From Oscillospiraceae bacterium (GTDB lineage: Bacteria > Bacillota > Clostridia > Oscillospirales > Oscillospiraceae): a stretch of 64,000 nucleotides of DNA. The notes below the pieces were generated by a model, which was given only the letters and a program-made list of their open reading frames with translations, did no database searches and had not been told where the DNA came from. Shown here piece by piece: positions 8,384 to 17,272 of this stretch. A program made the translations under genes and the position numbers. The stretch spans positions 3,559,279 through 3,623,278 of the forward strand of contig AP025583.1 in assembly GCA_022846095.1 (NCBI GenBank), given 5' to 3'. Positions within the stretch are counted from its first letter, which is position 1, and the number at the start of each line of letters is the position of its first letter.

Positions 8384-10333
8384 ATGAGTACGACTGCCGT
8401 GTTCGCAATTTTTGCCGTCATTTTCTTTATCGTCATGCTCGGCGCAGGCTACATGACAAAGAGCTGGGCCACCAGCGCGGACGATTTCAACCTCGCCGGC
8501 CGGGAGGTCGGCACCACGGTCGGTATTACGGCCGTCCTGGCAATCTCCTTCGCGGGGAGCAACCTGACGCTAATCCCCAGCTTCTCCATCACCTACGGCT
8601 TTTTGGGGGCGGGCGCGTGGTGCCTGCTGTTCTCCATCGGGTTTGCCGTATACGCCCTGCTGCCCGGAAAGTACCTGCGCCGCTGCGGGGCGCAGACCCT
8701 GCCCGAGTGGCTGGAGATGCGCTACGGCGGATCCGTGCGGATTGTGGTATCCATCGGAGGCATCGTGGGCCTGTGCGGGATCATGGCCAACAATATCGCC
8801 TCCTTCTCCTCGCTGCTGGCCGCCTTTACCGGCATCCCCGGCTGGGTGAGCACGGCGCTGTGCTTTCTGGTGATGATCGCCTTTACCGTCATGAGCGGCC
8901 AGTGGGCGGTAAAGGTCACCTCGTTCATCCAGGTGATCATCGGGGTCATCGCCATCCCACTGGCCGCCTTCCTGCTGGGCAGGCTGTTCGGCTGGGATTT
9001 TTCCGCAGGCTGGCCCAATGCCGCCGGCTGGCTGGGCGCCGGGATCGGCGGGCAGAGCCTGCCCGTGTTCAGCCTGAAATACCCCAGCGTGCTGACCTTC
9101 GCCGTGCTTAACGCCTTTTTCCTGGTGTGGGGCAGCAACTATTACTTCCTGACGGCGGCCTGTATGCGCTCTGAAAAGGTGATGAAGCGCTCCTTCCTGG
9201 CGGCCTCGGTGCTCCAGATCCCCTTCGTCTACCTGCCGCTGATTCTCATCGGCATTATGGCGGGGGCTGTAAACGCCGATCTGTTTGCCCCCCTGGGCAG
9301 CATGGCGCCCACAGCCGCTTACAGCGTCATGCTGCTCAACCTGGGCGCGGCGGTGTCCTGCTTTGCCATGGTGGGCGGCATGTGCGCCTCCATCTCCACC
9401 GCCTCCACGGCCCTCGTGGCCTCCCAGGCCACGGCCACGCGGGACATCTATCTGCGGAAGCTCAGGCCCAAGGCCACGCCGGGCCAGGCGCTGACGGCAG
9501 GGCGCATTATCGTCGTCCTGCTGGGTGTGGTATGCCTGCTTCTCACCTTTTACCCCGGGGGGCCCACCTACCTGTTCGCCTTCTCCAACGCCTGGATGGG
9601 CCCGCCCGCAATCCTGCTGCTGCTGGGCATGTGCTGGCCCCGTATCACCGACAGGGGCGCGCTGTACGGCGTGCTCTCCGGCATGGGGGCCATGGCCGTA
9701 TTCACCCTGCTGGACTTAACCGGCGTCTACGCCATCGGCGGGATCATGCACGTGGGCGTGCTGGGGCTCATTCTGACGCTGGCGGTCACCATCCTGGCCT
9801 CCCTGGCCACCGAGCCGCGGTATTTCGGCAAACGGCAGTGGCGGGCCGACCCCGGCCAGGGAACGCGCGAGGCCTTGCCGCTGCTTGAGGAGGACCGCGC
9901 GCTGCTTGCCCTCGTCCGGGACGGACTGGACCAGATGGTGGAGCTGGCCGATTACCGCTCCGGCGACGTGAGCGAAATCAACGCCGGTATTGAGCGGCTG
10001 GACCGGGGCGGCTACCTCCGGCGCCGGAGCCTGCTCGGCGCGGGCTTCTACGCCTTTTCCGTGACGGAGCGGGGCCTTGAGGCCCTCGGCATGGAAGCCC
10101 TGCCCGACAACGGGCTGAGCGCGCAGGCGCGCGGGCTCCTCGCCGCCATAGAGCACGGTGGACTGGAGCGGTTCGCCCAGGAGCAGGGCATAAGCGGCGC
10201 GGCGGTCTCCGCGCTGGTCTCCATGCTCGACCGGCGGGGCTACGTCAGGCAATACGGCTTCCTGCGCCGCCGGATCGCCCTGTGCCCCGCGGGGCGCGGG
10301 GCGCTGAAATCTAATTTGGAGGATAGGGCCTAA
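8384..10333 (+). CDS. Sodium:solute symporter (SSS family) with C-terminal winged-helix-like tail
   Basis: 649 residues from the ATG at 8384 (AGAGG upstream; an ATG at 8360 lacks a ribosome site). About 13 membrane helices fill residues 1-475, with SSS hallmarks such as the N-terminal YMTKSWATSADDFNLAGR segment, LPEWLEMRYGG, and the central SNYYFLTAACMRSEK loop. Residues of roughly 485-649 are soluble: two consecutive helix-rich units, each ending in a basic beta-hairpin (LDRGGYLRRRSLLG; LDRRGYVRQYGFLRR), resembling tandem MarR/winged-helix folds. Such a tail is unusual for SSS carriers. The stop overlaps the next start (TAATG). It probably imports a carboxylate with Na+ under sigma-54 control. 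Confidence 0.88.
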   Translation: MSTTAVFAIFAVIFFIVMLGAGYMTKSWATSADDFNLAGREVGTTVGITAVLAISFAGSNLTLIPSFSITYGFLGAGAWCLLFSIGFAVYALLPGKYLRRCGAQTLPEWLEMRYGGSVRIVVSIGGIVGLCGIMANNIASFSSLLAAFTGIPGWVSTALCFLVMIAFTVMSGQWAVKVTSFIQVIIGVIAIPLAAFLLGRLFGWDFSAGWPNAAGWLGAGIGGQSLPVFSLKYPSVLTFAVLNAFFLVWGSNYYFLTAACMRSEKVMKRSFLAASVLQIPFVYLPLILIGIMAGAVNADLFAPLGSMAPTAAYSVMLLNLGAAVSCFAMVGGMCASISTASTALVASQATATRDIYLRKLRPKATPGQALTAGRIIVVLLGVVCLLLTFYPGGPTYLFAFSNAWMGPPAILLLLGMCWPRITDRGALYGVLSGMGAMAVFTLLDLTGVYAIGGIMHVGVLGLILTLAVTILASLATEPRYFGKRQWRADPGQGTREALPLLEEDRALLALVRDGLDQMVELADYRSGDVSEINAGIERLDRGGYLRRRSLLGAGFYAFSVTERGLEALGMEALPDNGLSAQARGLLAAIEHGGLERFAQEQGISGAAVSALVSMLDRRGYVRQYGFLRRRIALCPAGRGALKSNLEDRA

Positions 10334-11673
10334 TGAGCACTGTGTTACCCGTAATCGGTTTTATACTCGCGTGGCTGCTTCTGGTGGTGAGCACCTATAA
10401 GGGGCACTCGGCAATCTACATGTCCCTGGCCTGTGCGCTGATTCTCCTGCTCTTAAGCGGCGTTGGAGTTCAGGAGGGGATAATGGGCACCTACATGCCG
10501 GCGCTGGCCGGGCTGTGCACCACTGTGTTCCCGCTGGTCCTGATGGGCTCCATCCTGGGGCAGCTCTACGTGGACTCCGGGGCGGCCAGCGCCATCTCCT
10601 TCGCCCTGTCGGACAGTCTGATGAAAAACGCCTCTCCCCGTGTACGCAAGGTATTTACCATCGCCCTCATCTACTTCGTGGGCTGCCTGCTCTGCTACGG
10701 CGGCGTGGACAGCGCCGCGCTTATGTTCACGCTGGTCCCCCTGGCGCTGGTGTTCTTTGAGGCGGCGGACATCCCCCGCAAATACGCGGCGGCCGTCTGC
10801 GTCCACGTGAGCTGCATCTGTCTGAGCGGGGTGGGCGCGCCCACCTATTACAACATCTACCCGGGCCTGCAGCTGGGGACGGCCCCATCGGCGGGCTTTG
10901 CGGCGGGCGTGACGGCGCTTGTCCTGAACGTGGCGGGCGGAATTCTCCTGGCCTCCCTATACGTGGCCCGGGACGAGAAAAAAGGGCTGGGCGGGTTTCA
11001 TTGGGGCAACGCCCGCCGCCCGGAGTTCGACAGGGACAACATGCCACATCCCCTGGTTGCCCTGATCCCGCTGGCCGTGGCCATGCTCCTGTTCGTGGGG
11101 CTGGGCGTACATTTCGTCGCCTCCATCGGGGCGGGCGTGGTGCTCTCCCTTCTCCTGTTTTACCGCAACTTCTCTGTGGAGCCCGGCTCCACCAAGGGCA
11201 AGCGCTTGATCGCCATGCTAAGCAAGGGCACGGCCTCCGGTATCAACGGCGCCATTGTCCTGTGCTCCATGAGCGCCTTCGGCGCGGTGGTGCAGACAAA
11301 CCCGGTGTTCTCTAGCGTGTCGGGCGCCCTGATGAGGCTGCCGCTTCCCCCGGTCTTTGCGTACGCGCTCCTGGTGGGGCTGCTGGGCATCCTGACCGGC
11401 GCGACGGTCTCCGGCTTCCAGGCCGGTCTGGGGCTGGCGCTGGAGCACGGCAAGTTCGGCCTGACCGACGCCGTGCTCCACCGGGTGGGCGCGGCAAGCG
11501 CGGCCACCTTCAACCTGGCCCCCTTCACGGGCGTGGTATTTGTCACGCTCAACCTGGCCGGATTGAGCCACAAGGAGGGGTACGGCACCATTGTAAAGCT
11601 GGCCGTACTCATGATGGCGGTCTCCACGGCGGCAGCCTCCGTCCTGTGCGCGATTTTCCCCTCGCTCCCATAG
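10333..11673 (+). CDS. GntP-like carboxylate/sugar-acid permease
   Basis: 446 residues, almost entirely membrane helices (about 12), with the GntP/Na+:H+ antiporter-like pattern PLVLMGSILGQLYVDSGAA near residue 60 and YFVGCLLCYGGVDSAALMF near 115. Translation is coupled to the symporter through the TAATG overlap at 10331-10335. The family exports or imports gluconate-type or other hydroxy acids using protons. Two different carriers in one sigma-54 unit could serve one substrate with different affinities, or exchange substrate and product. A bidirectional terminator follows 30 bp later. Confidence 0.8.
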   Translation: MSTVLPVIGFILAWLLLVVSTYKGHSAIYMSLACALILLLLSGVGVQEGIMGTYMPALAGLCTTVFPLVLMGSILGQLYVDSGAASAISFALSDSLMKNASPRVRKVFTIALIYFVGCLLCYGGVDSAALMFTLVPLALVFFEAADIPRKYAAAVCVHVSCICLSGVGAPTYYNIYPGLQLGTAPSAGFAAGVTALVLNVAGGILLASLYVARDEKKGLGGFHWGNARRPEFDRDNMPHPLVALIPLAVAMLLFVGLGVHFVASIGAGVVLSLLLFYRNFSVEPGSTKGKRLIAMLSKGTASGINGAIVLCSMSAFGAVVQTNPVFSSVSGALMRLPLPPVFAYALLVGLLGILTGATVSGFQAGLGLALEHGKFGLTDAVLHRVGAASAATFNLAPFTGVVFVTLNLAGLSHKEGYGTIVKLAVLMMAVSTAAASVLCAIFPSLP

Positions 11674-11702
11674 CGTCCCTGCCGCAGCCCGCTGCTGGAT
11701 AT

Positions 11703-11743
11703 ACAGACAAAAATGCCGCCCGGTGGGCGGCATTTTTGTCTGT
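11703..11743. terminator. Bidirectional intrinsic terminator
   Basis: A 19-bp perfect stem (11703-11721 and 11725-11743) contains A5 on one side and T5 on the other, so it works in both directions between the permease and the converging SDR gene. Confidence 0.9.
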
Positions 11744-11803
11744 AAGAGCGCCCGCCGCCGTCAACGATCCAGCAGCCCAGCAGCCCGGTATCGATTCTCA
11801 GTT

Positions 11804-12628
11804 TTACCACGCGCAGTAGCCGCCGTCCACCAAGAGATCCGCGCCCGTGGTGTAGCCGGACAGGTCGCAGGCGTAGTAGACGACGCTCCCCACGATTTCG
11901 TCCAGCGTCCCGTAGCGCTTCATGGGCACGTTCTCCCGGGTGTAGTCAAAATAGCTCTGCGCGCGCCCGTCGTGGATGCCCGAGAGGATGTAGCCGGGGC
12001 TCACACTGTTGACGCGGATTCCAAACTGCGCGTAGTCCAGCGCCAGGGCTTTCGTCAGCTGGAGTACGGCTCCCTTGGCCGCGGGGTAGGCAACGTGGTA
12101 GCGCGCGCCGTCCTCCCTGCGGTTGACGATATGCCCCGTCATCGAGGCGTTGAGAATCAGGGAGCCGCCGTGTCCGCGCTCCATCATCAGGTTGGCCGCG
12201 TTGCGGCAGACCAGAAGCGTCCCCGTCACGTCTACCGCCAGGGTCCGGCTGAACTCCTCGATCGGAGCGTCCGCCGAATCCGCCCGCGGGAAGAACCCGG
12301 CATTGCTGAACGCCACGTGGAGATCGCCGAATTGTTCACGGATGGCGGCAAAGAGGGCGTCCACCTCCTCTTCCCGGGACACGTCACAGCAGATCCCCAC
12401 GGCCCTTCCCCCGTATTTCCCCTCAAGGTACCGGCAGTAGCTCTCCAGCTTCTCCCGGCTGCGCCGGGTACCGGTGAGCACCACGTCGGCCCCCAACTCT
12501 GCCAGCGCCAGGGCGCAGGCCCGCCCAATCCCGCCCGAGCCCCCGGTGATCAGGACGGTCTTCCCATGCATATCCAGCATGCTTTTTACACTGCGCTGTT
12601 CCTCAGGCTGCAACGCCGTCCATCGCAT
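11804..12628 (-). CDS. Short-chain dehydrogenase/reductase (SDR)
   Basis: 274 residues. The Rossmann motif TGGSGGIG (about residues 24-31), NAG, the catalytic Ser in NASMTGH and the YPAAK pair are all present, so it should be an active NAD(P)-dependent oxidoreductase. The ATG at 12628 is one base past the stop of the cyclase gene, with AGGGGG inside that gene, which points to coupled translation; an internal Met (residue 17) just before the Rossmann strand is an alternative. It is the last gene of the long leftward operon from the GntR regulator and probably oxidises a hydroxyl of the imported acid. Confidence 0.9.
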   Translation of the reverse strand: MRWTALQPEEQRSVKSMLDMHGKTVLITGGSGGIGRACALALAELGADVVLTGTRRSREKLESYCRYLEGKYGGRAVGICCDVSREEEVDALFAAIREQFGDLHVAFSNAGFFPRADSADAPIEEFSRTLAVDVTGTLLVCRNAANLMMERGHGGSLILNASMTGHIVNRREDGARYHVAYPAAKGAVLQLTKALALDYAQFGIRVNSVSPGYILSGIHDGRAQSYFDYTRENVPMKRYGTLDEIVGSVVYYACDLSGYTTGADLLVDGGYCAW

Positions 12629-12629
12629 G

Positions 12630-13286
12630 TTACAGCGCCCCCTTCTCGATTAGAATTACCCGGCAGGGGGAGGCGTCCACCCCCTCCAGCTTAAGTGGGA
12701 GGGCCACCAGCGTATACCGCGCGGAAAAGTCGACCGCCTGCGTATTGGCCAGCGCCTCCACAAAGATGATGTTATGCGAGAGCATCAGCTTGTGCACCGG
12801 GAAGCGCTCCTCCCCCTCCGCCGGAGGGCGGTCCGGTGAAGGGATGTCCATGGCCACCAGCTCCACACCCTTGTCCAGAAGATATTGCGCCGCCTCCATA
12901 CCGATATAGGGGTAGTTCACGTTGTACTGCGCCTGATCCGCCCAGTATTTACAGTAGCCAAAGCAGAGCAGCACCCGCGGCTTGAGCTGGTATGGCTCCA
13001 GATCGGCCACCCGCAGGCAGTCGCCCTTTCCCCTGTGCCGCACGTCCACAACGGTGACCTCCCCCACGCACCGCTCCAGCGTCGTCGCCTCTATGGAGTA
13101 GCCCCCGGGGATGAAATGGCTGGCCGCGTCCATGTGGGTGGCGATATGGCTGCCCAGAAGGATACTGCTGGTGTTCATGCCGATCTCCTCCAGCTTCCCC
13201 ATGCGCCGGAATTCCACCACGGGATGCCATTTGCTCATACCGGTCATCCCCGGCCGGTAGGTGTGGCTTAAATCAATGATTTTCAC
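12630..13286 (-). CDS. Cyclase family protein (putative metal-dependent hydrolase, kynurenine formamidase-like)
   Basis: 218 residues from a GTG at 13286, which gives the canonical N-terminus MKIIDLSHTYRPGM; GGAGG lies 10 bases upstream. The family metal motif is intact as SHIATHMDAASHF (about residues 48-60). A longer open frame running to 14615 is not a fusion; its upstream part is the wrong frame of the TRAP permease gene. Members hydrolyse formamides, lactones or cyclic esters; here a lactone or ring-opening step in acid catabolism fits the context. It lies 26 bp after dctM and one base before the SDR. Confidence 0.88.
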   Translation of the reverse strand: MKIIDLSHTYRPGMTGMSKWHPVVEFRRMGKLEEIGMNTSSILLGSHIATHMDAASHFIPGGYSIEATTLERCVGEVTVVDVRHRGKGDCLRVADLEPYQLKPRVLLCFGYCKYWADQAQYNVNYPYIGMEAAQYLLDKGVELVAMDIPSPDRPPAEGEERFPVHKLMLSHNIIFVEALANTQAVDFSARYTLVALPLKLEGVDASPCRVILIEKGAL

Positions 13287-13312
13287 TGTTTTACAGCCTC
13301 CTATCCCTGCCG

Positions 13313-14578
13313 TCAGAACGGCAGCATGACCAGTCCCGGCAGAAAGCAGAGCACTAGCAGCACGGCAAAGGCCGCGAGCATGTAGGGCAGGGCACCCTTG
13401 ACCACCTTTCCAAAGGTCTGGTTCGCAATGGGGGCGATGGTGAACAGCGTGATGCCGAAGGGGGGCGTTATCGCGCCCATGCACAGCACGCAGCAGAACA
13501 TCACGCCGATGTAGATGGGATTCAGGCCCAACTGCACCCCGATGGGCACGATAATAGGCGCCAGGATCAGAATGGCGGGGCCGGAGTCCATCAGGGCGCC
13601 CACGATGACCAGAAAGACGAACATCATGATCATAAACGCTGTCTGGGAGGACATAAAGGGCAATACGGCCGCCGCGATGGCCTGGGGGATATTCTCCACC
13701 GTGAGGATATAAGCAAACATGCCGGAGATACAGATGATGCACATAATGGATCCGGCGGTGAGGACGGTCTTGCGGCACAGTTCCAGGAATTTTTTTAAAT
13801 TCAGAGCCTTGTAGAAGGCCGCCAGTAGCAGCGAATAGAGCACCGCAACGGTGCCCGCCTCGGTGGGCGTAAAGATGCCGCCGTAGATCCCGCCCAGGAT
13901 GATAACCGGCAAGAGGAGCACTCCCAGGCTCTTCCACAGGGCAATGAACGTCTTTTTCAGGTTGAATTTGTCCTCGCTGCGGGGCAGATGGTGGCGGATT
14001 GCATAGATAATGTTGATGGCGACGAAGGTGATGCCCATCAGCACGCCCGGTATGATGCCGCCCAGGAAGAGATCCGCCACAGACACGCCCATAGCCGAGC
14101 CGTATATGACCATAGGCACGCTGGGAGGGATGATGGGACCCAGGGCCCCGGCGGAACAAACCATCCCGGCCGCCACCTTGGCGTCGTACCCGTTTTTCAC
14201 CATCATGGGGAGCATGATGGCGCCAATGGCCGCCGTGGTGGCCACCGCGGAACCTGTGAGTGCGGCGAATACCATGCAGGAGAGAATCGCCACCGTACCC
14301 AAAGCGCCGGGTTGCCGGCCCACCAGGCTGTAGACAAAGTCCACCAGGCGCTTGGAGATGCCCCCTGCCTCCATAATGTAGCCGCAGAACACAAACAAGG
14401 GGATCGCCAGCAGGACATAGGAGTCGTTCTGCGCGTAGATCTTCGTAGGCAACTGGATCAGATCGCTGACATGGAAAACCAGAACGTAAAAAATACAGTC
14501 TAGGCCAATGGAGTAGACCACCGGGACGCCCAGGAAAAGAAGTATAAACAGTACCAGAAAAAAAACTACAATATTCAT
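13313..14578 (-). CDS. dctM: TRAP transporter large permease (DctM)
   Basis: 421 residues from the ATG at 14578, which overlaps the dctQ stop (ATGA). Upstream open frame is noncoding. About 12 membrane helices; typical DctM features are the N-terminal LGVPVVYSIGL, the conserved loop IMLPMMVKNGYDAKVAAG and a C-terminal GAITPPFGITLF. With DctQ and DctP it forms a tripartite, Na+-driven importer for organic acids. It lies in the middle of the GntR operon, so the complex most likely brings in the substrate of the dehydratase and dehydrogenases around it. Confidence 0.95.
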   Translation of the reverse strand: MNIVVFFLVLFILLFLGVPVVYSIGLDCIFYVLVFHVSDLIQLPTKIYAQNDSYVLLAIPLFVFCGYIMEAGGISKRLVDFVYSLVGRQPGALGTVAILSCMVFAALTGSAVATTAAIGAIMLPMMVKNGYDAKVAAGMVCSAGALGPIIPPSVPMVIYGSAMGVSVADLFLGGIIPGVLMGITFVAINIIYAIRHHLPRSEDKFNLKKTFIALWKSLGVLLLPVIILGGIYGGIFTPTEAGTVAVLYSLLLAAFYKALNLKKFLELCRKTVLTAGSIMCIICISGMFAYILTVENIPQAIAAAVLPFMSSQTAFMIMMFVFLVIVGALMDSGPAILILAPIIVPIGVQLGLNPIYIGVMFCCVLCMGAITPPFGITLFTIAPIANQTFGKVVKGALPYMLAAFAVLLVLCFLPGLVMLPF

Positions 14579-15096
14579 GCCTGCGCCGCCTCCCCGTTCC
14601 GGCCCACGCCCGCAATGGCGCAAATATTTCCGAAGATCTCGTGCAGCGTATTCAGGATGGCCCCTCCGCTGCCTACAATGAGGGCGGAATAGAGCCATTT
14701 CATCTCGATCAGGAATACGATGGTCACCTGGTGTCCTACCTTGGCGCATTTCACGACGCTGTAGCGGAAGAGGAGGACCAGATAGACCAGAATCAGCAAA
14801 TCCAGAAGGATGTCGTAAAAGGGCTTGGCACGCTCCGGAACCCGATTGCTCAGAATATCAATGCGCAGGTGCGATTTATAGGCCACGCAGAGGCTTAACG
14901 CCAAGGACACCATCCACACGAAGCCCATGCGTGCCAGCTCCTCCATGCCGAGGATTTTGACAAAACTGATATACCGGCTGGCTACCTGCAGCGCACAGGT
15001 TACCACCATAAAAACCAGCGCCGCCGAGGCGGCGACCTGAAAAACCAGGTTCAGCCACTTGAAAAACTTGTCCAGTCCCCGTTTCACTGTTTCCAC
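14575..15096 (-). CDS. dctQ: TRAP transporter small permease (DctQ)
   Basis: 173 residues with four hydrophobic helices (about 17-40, 50-70, 90-110, 130-150), the layout of DctQ. The segment EELARMGFVWMVSLALS after helix two is characteristic. It is 66 bp downstream of the binding-protein gene and overlaps dctM by four bases, giving the usual P-Q-M order. DctQ anchors the complex beside DctM in the membrane. Confidence 0.93.
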   Translation of the reverse strand: METVKRGLDKFFKWLNLVFQVAASAALVFMVVTCALQVASRYISFVKILGMEELARMGFVWMVSLALSLCVAYKSHLRIDILSNRVPERAKPFYDILLDLLILVYLVLLFRYSVVKCAKVGHQVTIVFLIEMKWLYSALIVGSGGAILNTLHEIFGNICAIAGVGRNGEAAQA

Positions 15097-15162
15097 AATA
15101 AGCCTTCTCCTTTCCCGGCCGTGAGGGGGCGGCGGTGCGCCCCCTCATGGTCAGCGCCGTCC

Positions 15163-16308
15163 TTAGCCCTTGGCGTAGTCGGACCAGGCCGCCAGATCCC
15201 TCCAAAGGGGAAGCCCCTTGGCCGCGTTATCCTCGTCCAGCTTCTCGTAGGCCCAGTCAAAGAGCTCGCCGCCCAAAATACTGTAGTATTCCTCGTGGAC
15301 GCTGAGCGTGGCCGTCTGGAACTGCGTGCGGTCGATGTCGCAGCGTTCCAGGCTCGCCACCGTGCCGTCGGTCATGTAGCGGGTCACCTCGTCCATGGAC
15401 TCCAGAATCCGCGACCGCTCCATCTGTACGCCGTACTCGAACGCCTCGTCGATCCATCCCCGCTCCTCCTCTGTCAAGGAGTAGTACAGGTCCATATTCA
15501 TCAGCGGGATGGAGAGCACATCGTACTCGTCGGTAAAGCAGAGGTACTTGGCCGGCTCATAAAACGCGCAGATATACTGGGTCTCCACGGGGCAGTCGAT
15601 GGCGTCCACCACGCCCTGGGAGAAGGCGGTGTAGCACTCGCTGAAGGCAACCACGGTGGGGATCGCCCCCAGGGCCTCCCAGGTCTTTTGGGCAATCTGG
15701 TTGGTGGTGATACGCACCAGCACGTCCTTGCAGTCCTCAAGGGAGCGGATGGGCTTGACCGAGGCCAGCATACGAGGGCCGTTGTACATATAGCCGCCCA
15801 GCACCTGAATGTTCCACTCCTGCGCAAAGGTGTCCCGGGTGGTCTGCATAAAATCGGGATCGTCCAGCAGGATAAAGCACTGTTCGTAGTAGTTGGTCAG
15901 ATAGGGCATGGAGAAGAGCTGAAGCATGGGGATTTGGTTGGAAAAGGTGTCCACCGAGAGCATGGCCGCTTGCACCGATCCGTCGGAACAGCCGTTGAGC
16001 ATGTCGGTCTCGGTCCCCAGCTGGCCGTTGGGCACCGCCTGGAAATAGAAGTGCCCGCCGCAGCTCTCCTGCAGCTTTTCATTAATCTTTTTAATCGTAT
16101 AGTCAAAGCGGGAGTTTTCACCCTCAGGATCGGGGTGTCCAATCTGAATGACGACCTGATCGGCAGGGGCCGCGGGGGGCGCGTCCTGGCCGGCGCTGGG
16201 CTGGACCGCAGGGGACTGGGAGGGCTGGGCGGTGCCCGCCTTGTCGCCGCACGCGGCAACCCCCAGCAGCATGGCAAAACTCAGTGCGAGTGCAAGGATC
16301 CTCTTCAT
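15163..16308 (-). CDS. dctP: TRAP transporter solute-binding lipoprotein (DctP)
   Basis: 381 residues. The N-terminus is a lipoprotein signal with lipobox LGVAAC (Cys20) followed by a Pro/Ser/Ala-rich linker to about residue 50. The binding domain starts with VVIQIGHPDPEGENSRFD and contains the family-typical DLYYSLTEEERGWI near the C-terminus. A strong AGGAGG site precedes the ATG. The protein captures an organic acid outside the cell and passes it to DctQM. The 82-bp AT-rich gap behind aroE may hold an extra internal promoter, but no clear one is seen. Confidence 0.94.
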   Translation of the reverse strand: MKRILALALSFAMLLGVAACGDKAGTAQPSQSPAVQPSAGQDAPPAAPADQVVIQIGHPDPEGENSRFDYTIKKINEKLQESCGGHFYFQAVPNGQLGTETDMLNGCSDGSVQAAMLSVDTFSNQIPMLQLFSMPYLTNYYEQCFILLDDPDFMQTTRDTFAQEWNIQVLGGYMYNGPRMLASVKPIRSLEDCKDVLVRITTNQIAQKTWEALGAIPTVVAFSECYTAFSQGVVDAIDCPVETQYICAFYEPAKYLCFTDEYDVLSIPLMNMDLYYSLTEEERGWIDEAFEYGVQMERSRILESMDEVTRYMTDGTVASLERCDIDRTQFQTATLSVHEEYYSILGGELFDWAYEKLDEDNAAKGLPLWRDLAAWSDYAKG

Positions 16309-16390
16309 TTTTGTTCCTCCTTTTTGAATATTATCAATTATTTAACAATTTAAAGGTTAAAATTCCCCATACCTATACGTGCCGGGCGCA

Positions 16391-17272
16391 CTACTCGGCG
16401 CTGCGCCGGTGAAATTCGTCCAGCAGAAGCCGTTCCAGGTAGGGGTAGTCAGCCGCCGGATCGGTCTCCACGCCTGTAATGCACGTAAATGTCAGCAGCG
16501 CTTGGTAAATCAGCATATCCAGCCCGCGGACGACGGTCAGGCCCCTCCGCTGCGCCTCTCGCAGCAACGCGGTATGAAGCGGATTGTAGACCACCTCCGC
16601 TACCGCGGCCCCGGTCTGATCCAGAAAGGAGAACTCACGGTAATCCTCCCCGGCACCCTCCATGCCCAGAGACGTGGTATTGATGATTAAATTCGCATGA
16701 CGGGCCTCCTGAGCCAGCCGCTGGCCGGACATGGGGCCGCAGCTCATCCGTTTCCGCCCGGCGCACAGGCACTGCGCCCGGGGCACGCTCCGGTTCAGCA
16801 CACAGATATGCGCCGCACCGCGGTCCACGGCCAACTCCACAATGGACTTCGCCGCGCCGCCCGCCCCCAGGATCAGGATGTTGTTTCCTTCAAACCCCAG
16901 CCCCTTGGCCTCCAGCCCCATGCGGAAGCCCTCTGCGTCCACATTGTAGCCGCACAGGTGCCCGTCGGTATTTTTGACCAAATTCACCGCGCCGCAACGC
17001 CGGGCAAAGGGATCCATCTCGTCCAGATAGGGGAGGATCGCCTCCTTGTCCGGCATGGTGACGTTGCATCCCAAGATACCCAGCGTACGCATGGCCCGGG
17101 TAAACTCCCCCACCTTGTCCGCGGTGATGTCATAGGCCAGATAGGCCACGTCCCTGTGGTAGCGCACGCCCAGAGCGGTATGCAGCAACGGGGACAGGCT
17201 GTGTTCCACCGGGTGGCCCACTGTTCCCATCAGTTTTGTGTGCCCCGAAATCTCCTTGCGCCGCCCGATCAT
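16391..17272 (-). CDS. Shikimate/quinate dehydrogenase family protein (AroE-like)
   Basis: 293 residues from the ATG at 17272, which overlaps the dehydratase stop (ATGA). The substrate pocket residues of the family are present: EHSLSP, NVTMPDKE (catalytic Lys) and GYNVDAEGF (catalytic Asp). The nucleotide site is GAGGAAKS and VLNRS follows. The context of dehydratase, TRAP transporter and GntR regulator speaks for a catabolic role on quinate, shikimate or a related hydroxy acid rather than aromatic amino acid biosynthesis. The substrate is inferred. Confidence 0.87.
   Translation of the reverse strand: MIGRRKEISGHTKLMGTVGHPVEHSLSPLLHTALGVRYHRDVAYLAYDITADKVGEFTRAMRTLGILGCNVTMPDKEAILPYLDEMDPFARRCGAVNLVKNTDGHLCGYNVDAEGFRMGLEAKGLGFEGNNILILGAGGAAKSIVELAVDRGAAHICVLNRSVPRAQCLCAGRKRMSCGPMSGQRLAQEARHANLIINTTSLGMEGAGEDYREFSFLDQTGAAVAEVVYNPLHTALLREAQRRGLTVVRGLDMLIYQALLTFTCITGVETDPAADYPYLERLLLDEFHRRSAE

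Noticed and set aside
12630-14615. Apparent 661-residue fusion protein on the minus strand
   Set aside because: Only the last about 218 residues are a real protein (cyclase). The earlier part is the wrong frame of dctM, and the GTG at 13286 gives the family N-terminus.
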